DNA of 35,048 bases, from positions 1 to 35,048 of the forward strand of contig PNAI01000060.1 of the NCBI GenBank assembly GCA_003169835.1, read 5' to 3'. This stretch comes from Hyphomicrobiales bacterium (lineage in GTDB: Bacteria > Pseudomonadota > Alphaproteobacteria > Rhizobiales > Xanthobacteraceae). Made by a program: the position numbers and the translations under genes. Shown in pieces: positions 32,794 through 35,048 of the stretch. The notes beneath the pieces were generated by a model. The model did not search any database and was not told where the DNA came from. It worked only from the letters and a program-made list of their open reading frames with translations. Every line of letters starts with the position of its first letter. The stretch's first letter is position 1.

Positions 32794-33411
32794 ATGCAAT
32801 TGGCGCAGACCCAAACGGCCAGTCTGCCGCACGCTCAGGAGCGGCGGCGGCATCAACGCGTGCGCGTCAACCTGCTTGGCCGCTATATGCTGGCCGACCG
32901 CCGCGAATTCCCTTGCCAAGTGATTAACATGTCTCCGGGTGGCATAGCCCTGATCGCACCGGTGAGCGGCCAACCGGGCGAACGCGTCATCGCCTATATC
33001 GACCATCTCGGCCGGCTTGAAGGCATCGTCGCGCGCCAGTTCCTCAATGGCTTTGCCATGACGATCTCGGCAACACCGCGCAAGCGCGACAAGCTCGCAG
33101 CCCAGCTCACCTGGCTCGCCAACCGCAGCATCCTCAACCTGCCGGAAGATCGCCGCCACGACCGCATCGTCCCGCGCAACCCGAACGCGCGCATGATCCT
33201 CTCTAACGGCGTCAACGTCGGCTGCCGCATCATCGACGTCTCGCTGTCCGGCGCAGGCATCGCGACCAAAGAACGACCGGAAGTCGGCAGCCCAATCACA
33301 GTCGGAAATATTACCGGCCGCGTGGTGCGCCACATTGAGGATGGAATAGCGATCGAGTTCACCCGGCTTCAGCATCCGGATTCGGTCGAAGAGAACATCA
33401 CGGCGCAGTAA
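32794..33411 (+). CDS. Tandem PilZ-domain protein (probable c-di-GMP receptor)
   Basis: This 205-residue protein contains two PilZ signatures. The first is R17-R18-R19-H-Q-R22-V-R with N45-x-S47-x-x-G50 (INMSPGG). The second is R120-R121-H-D-R124 with D148-x-S150-x-x-G153 (IDVSLSG). R-x-x-x-R plus (D/N)-x-S-x-x-G is the known c-di-GMP-binding pattern, and both copies look usable, though the second Arg spacing is slightly relaxed. No effector domain is attached, so it should signal by partner binding. GGAG lies upstream of the ATG. The transglutaminase-like peptidase gene follows on the same strand. Confidence 0.9.
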   Translation: MQLAQTQTASLPHAQERRRHQRVRVNLLGRYMLADRREFPCQVINMSPGGIALIAPVSGQPGERVIAYIDHLGRLEGIVARQFLNGFAMTISATPRKRDKLAAQLTWLANRSILNLPEDRRHDRIVPRNPNARMILSNGVNVGCRIIDVSLSGAGIATKERPEVGSPITVGNITGRVVRHIEDGIAIEFTRLQHPDSVEENITAQ

Positions 33412-33742
33412 ACGCGGTCTTACCCGAAATCCCTCAAAGCCTCATGATCTGGACCACTCGCTCGCGGACGACGTTTGTTTTCCGTTTGCGCAGCAACGCC
33501 CAAGGGATTAACGGCAGCGCCGGCGATCGCCGAATTCCCCCATCATGGCTGACGCGACAGGGTTAAAGATAAAATTTTAGACAAATTAGATTATCTCGAG
33601 TTTTACATAATATTTCTTAGAATTAAACTCGAATTCATTTCAACATTTACTCTGGTTATCTTCAAAATACCTCGCTCGACTTAGCCTCAACGCAAAAGCT
33701 TTGTGGCAATTGTGGCCCCGTGATGACGGGAGAGGGTCACGA
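33412..33742. other. AT-rich intergenic region with an inverted repeat
   Basis: No gene is seen. The stretch around 33560-33670 is markedly AT-rich and probably holds the promoter of the next gene. CGAGTTT (33597-33603) and AAACTCG (33625-33631) form a 7-bp inverted repeat 21 bases apart, a possible regulator site. Confidence 0.45.
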
Positions 33743-34381
33743 ATGTCGCCGCTGCTGACCAGAACAATTTTTGGCGCGTTTTTCGCAGCCAGTTTGAACA
33801 TACCGCTCGGCGTTTCTCCGGCCAACGCCGGCGCCACCGGCTCCGAGCAGCCGATGTTCGTCTCAGTTGGAGACAATACGCGTGCACCGATCGGCTGGGT
33901 CGAGTTCTGTAACGAACAGCCGGCTGAATGCGCCGACGCGCCCACGACGCCGCGCGACGTCGTGCTCACCGCCAAGACCTGGAAAGATATCGTCCGCGTA
34001 AATAAGTGGGTGAATGACACGATCAAGCCGATCACCGACCTCGAACATTGGGGTGTGGTCGAGAAGTGGTCGTACCCCGACGACGGCTACGGCGACTGCG
34101 AGGACTATGTGCTGCTCAAGCGGCGCATGCTGACGCAAGCCGGATGGCCGCGCGAGGCGCTGCTCATCACCGTGGTGCGCGACAAGAAGGGCGAAGGCCA
34201 CGCCGTGCTCACGGTGAAGACCGACAAAGGCGAATTCATTCTCGACAACCAAAACGCAGACATTCTGCACTGGTTGGATACGGGTTACCGCTTCGTCAAA
34301 CGCCAGTCGCAGAGCGATCCGAACATCTGGGTCTCACTCGGCGATTCGCGCCCGGCGCCCGCTACCGCCGCGTCGCGGTGA
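33743..34381 (+). CDS. Transglutaminase-like cysteine peptidase (BTLCP/Peptidase C93)
   Basis: This is a 212-residue protein. The ATG at 33743 is chosen because a signal peptide starts there (SPLLTRTIFGAFFAASLNIPLGVSPANA); an in-frame codon upstream adds only a charged stretch. The catalytic triad is visible: C119 in YGDCEDYVLLK, H153 in EGHAVLTV and D168 in FILDNQNAD. The family acts in the periplasm and includes LapG, which cuts surface adhesins when c-di-GMP is low. A tandem PilZ gene lies just upstream, but no LapD-like partner is visible. A clear terminator follows the gene. Confidence 0.9.
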   Translation: MSPLLTRTIFGAFFAASLNIPLGVSPANAGATGSEQPMFVSVGDNTRAPIGWVEFCNEQPAECADAPTTPRDVVLTAKTWKDIVRVNKWVNDTIKPITDLEHWGVVEKWSYPDDGYGDCEDYVLLKRRMLTQAGWPREALLITVVRDKKGEGHAVLTVKTDKGEFILDNQNADILHWLDTGYRFVKRQSQSDPNIWVSLGDSRPAPATAASR

Positions 34382-34471
34382 AATTTGAACGCTCCGTTGA
34401 GCGGCACTGTTTGAAAGGAACTACACGACCCCGGTCACGTCCCCACCCCTCCCCGTCCCCAGACCGGGCTC

Positions 34472-34512
34472 GTGCGCGGCCGGTTCCCCCCCAGGACCGG
34501 CCGCACCCTTTT
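34472..34512 (+). terminator. Intrinsic terminator after the transglutaminase-like peptidase gene
   Basis: GTGCGCGGCCGG (34472-34483) pairs with CCGGCCGCAC (34497-34506), with a two-base bulge and a C-rich loop. It is followed by CCTTTTC. It lies about 90 bases past the stop. The stem is strong, the T-run short. Confidence 0.65.
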
Positions 34513-34723
34513 CTACTCGCGCAATCGCAGCATTGCTGCCGTTCCCAGTACGCAAACCTGCGCATGGTGACGGAACGGATACGGAATCCGGTGCAAACGG
34601 GCGTGGAAAATACGTGGAATATGTTCCCTCACCGTTCACACAGGCAGGGCCAGTAGTGCATCAAATTTACCGATGCGGCGCCCCCGATTGGAGCCAGACA
34701 GTCTTGGCCTGGGAGCTAACGAC

Positions 34724-34999
34724 ATGAACCAAACCCTCGAAACCGCGTCGCTACCACAATCAACTGAGCCAGCGCCCCGCTCACCGGCTGCTGAACGCAT
34801 GCGCCTTTACCGCAAGCGCCGCCGCAGAGGGGTCATCTGCATGCGGATCGAGTTACGCGAAACGGTAATCGATGGGCTTATCGAGAAGAGATTTTTGCAA
34901 CAGATACAGCGGCAGGATCCCGACGCCATCGTGAGCGCTGTTCAAGACGTTCTGTTCCAAGTGCTGAACGATCCGACGTTACGTGTAACGGCTATCTGA
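34724..34999 (+). CDS. Small hypothetical protein with basic helix
   Basis: This is a 91-residue protein with no recognised function. The ATG at 34724 has GGGAG eight bases upstream. A polar Ser/Pro N-terminus is followed by AAERMRLYRKRRRRGVICMRIELRETVIDGLIEKRFL. The M-R-x-Y-R-x-R-R-R-x-G pattern, then a strand, then a helix, is seen in small rhizobial proteins that I recall from mobile or phage-like regions. The basic helix could bind nucleic acid; this is inference. It stands near the right edge and may open another accessory segment. The last 49 bases of the window show no gene. Confidence 0.6.
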   Translation: MNQTLETASLPQSTEPAPRSPAAERMRLYRKRRRRGVICMRIELRETVIDGLIEKRFLQQIQRQDPDAIVSAVQDVLFQVLNDPTLRVTAI

Positions 35000-35048
35000 T
35001 TGGTTCCAGTGAGCGCGCCAAGACTGCGGCTTTATCTCGTTCAAGGCG

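Noticed and set aside
1..35048. CRISPR array
   Set aside because: No regularly spaced direct repeats of 25-40 bases were seen anywhere in the window.

Overview
The window looks like chromosomal DNA of an alphaproteobacterium of the order Hyphomicrobiales (Rhizobiales), close to the Bradyrhizobium/Xanthobacteraceae group. This rests on the gene set: a short-type NAD kinase, a two-cysteine NifU-like scaffold next to yidD, DUF2336, PAS_5/DUF1457 and tandem PilZ proteins, a bacterial transglutaminase-like cysteine peptidase, and a CTCATCCT...AGGATGAG palindromic intergenic repeat of the kind common in those genomes. The assignment is inference, because no rRNA or tRNA gene is visible.

Layout. 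Positions 1-1345 hold the 3' part of a YfhO-like membrane protein. Positions 1500-7450 form an accessory region that is visibly more AT-rich than the rest. It contains a ParD/ParE-type toxin-antitoxin pair, a VapBC pair between an intact XRE regulator and a decayed copy of a similar regulator, and a phage-like recombination operon. That operon encodes a YqaJ exonuclease, an ERF annealing protein fused to an HNH-like zinc domain, and an uncharacterised NA-x-x-HG protein; a second, longer NA-x-x-HG protein lies further on. The XRE gene and the recombination operon are divergent, and two near-identical operators (TCAACAA-N3-TTGTTGA type) lie between them, which suggests a repressor-controlled recombination module. 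No integrase, terminase or capsid gene is visible.

From about 7840 the sequence becomes GC-rich core DNA. It begins with a GlcG/HbpS-like protein, a Tat-exported metallo-beta-lactamase-fold hydrolase and a small periplasmic protein. Next is a BtuB-like TonB-dependent receptor behind a clear cobalamin riboswitch, and a Lys/His-rich secreted protein. Housekeeping and signalling genes follow: a TPR protein, cutA, nadK, a MetE-like methyltransferase, a CheY-like regulator, an HPt-like protein, DUF2336 and an SLT transglycosylase. Then come a MaoC hydratase/CitE-like lyase pair, hisI, folE, a NifU-like scaffold, yidD, an MFS transporter, thrS, a secreted Pro-rich protein, a flavin reductase, a patatin, a CBS protein and a rhomboid. 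The right end carries PAS_5, tandem PilZ and transglutaminase-like peptidase genes, a terminator, and a small hypothetical gene.

The most interesting items are the repressor-flanked exonuclease/ERF-HNH operon, the response-regulator/HPt pair in which both proteins lack a key signalling residue (Thr to Ala, and phospho-acceptor His to Asp), and a candidate structured small RNA ending in a U-tract terminator near 31.7-31.9 kb.
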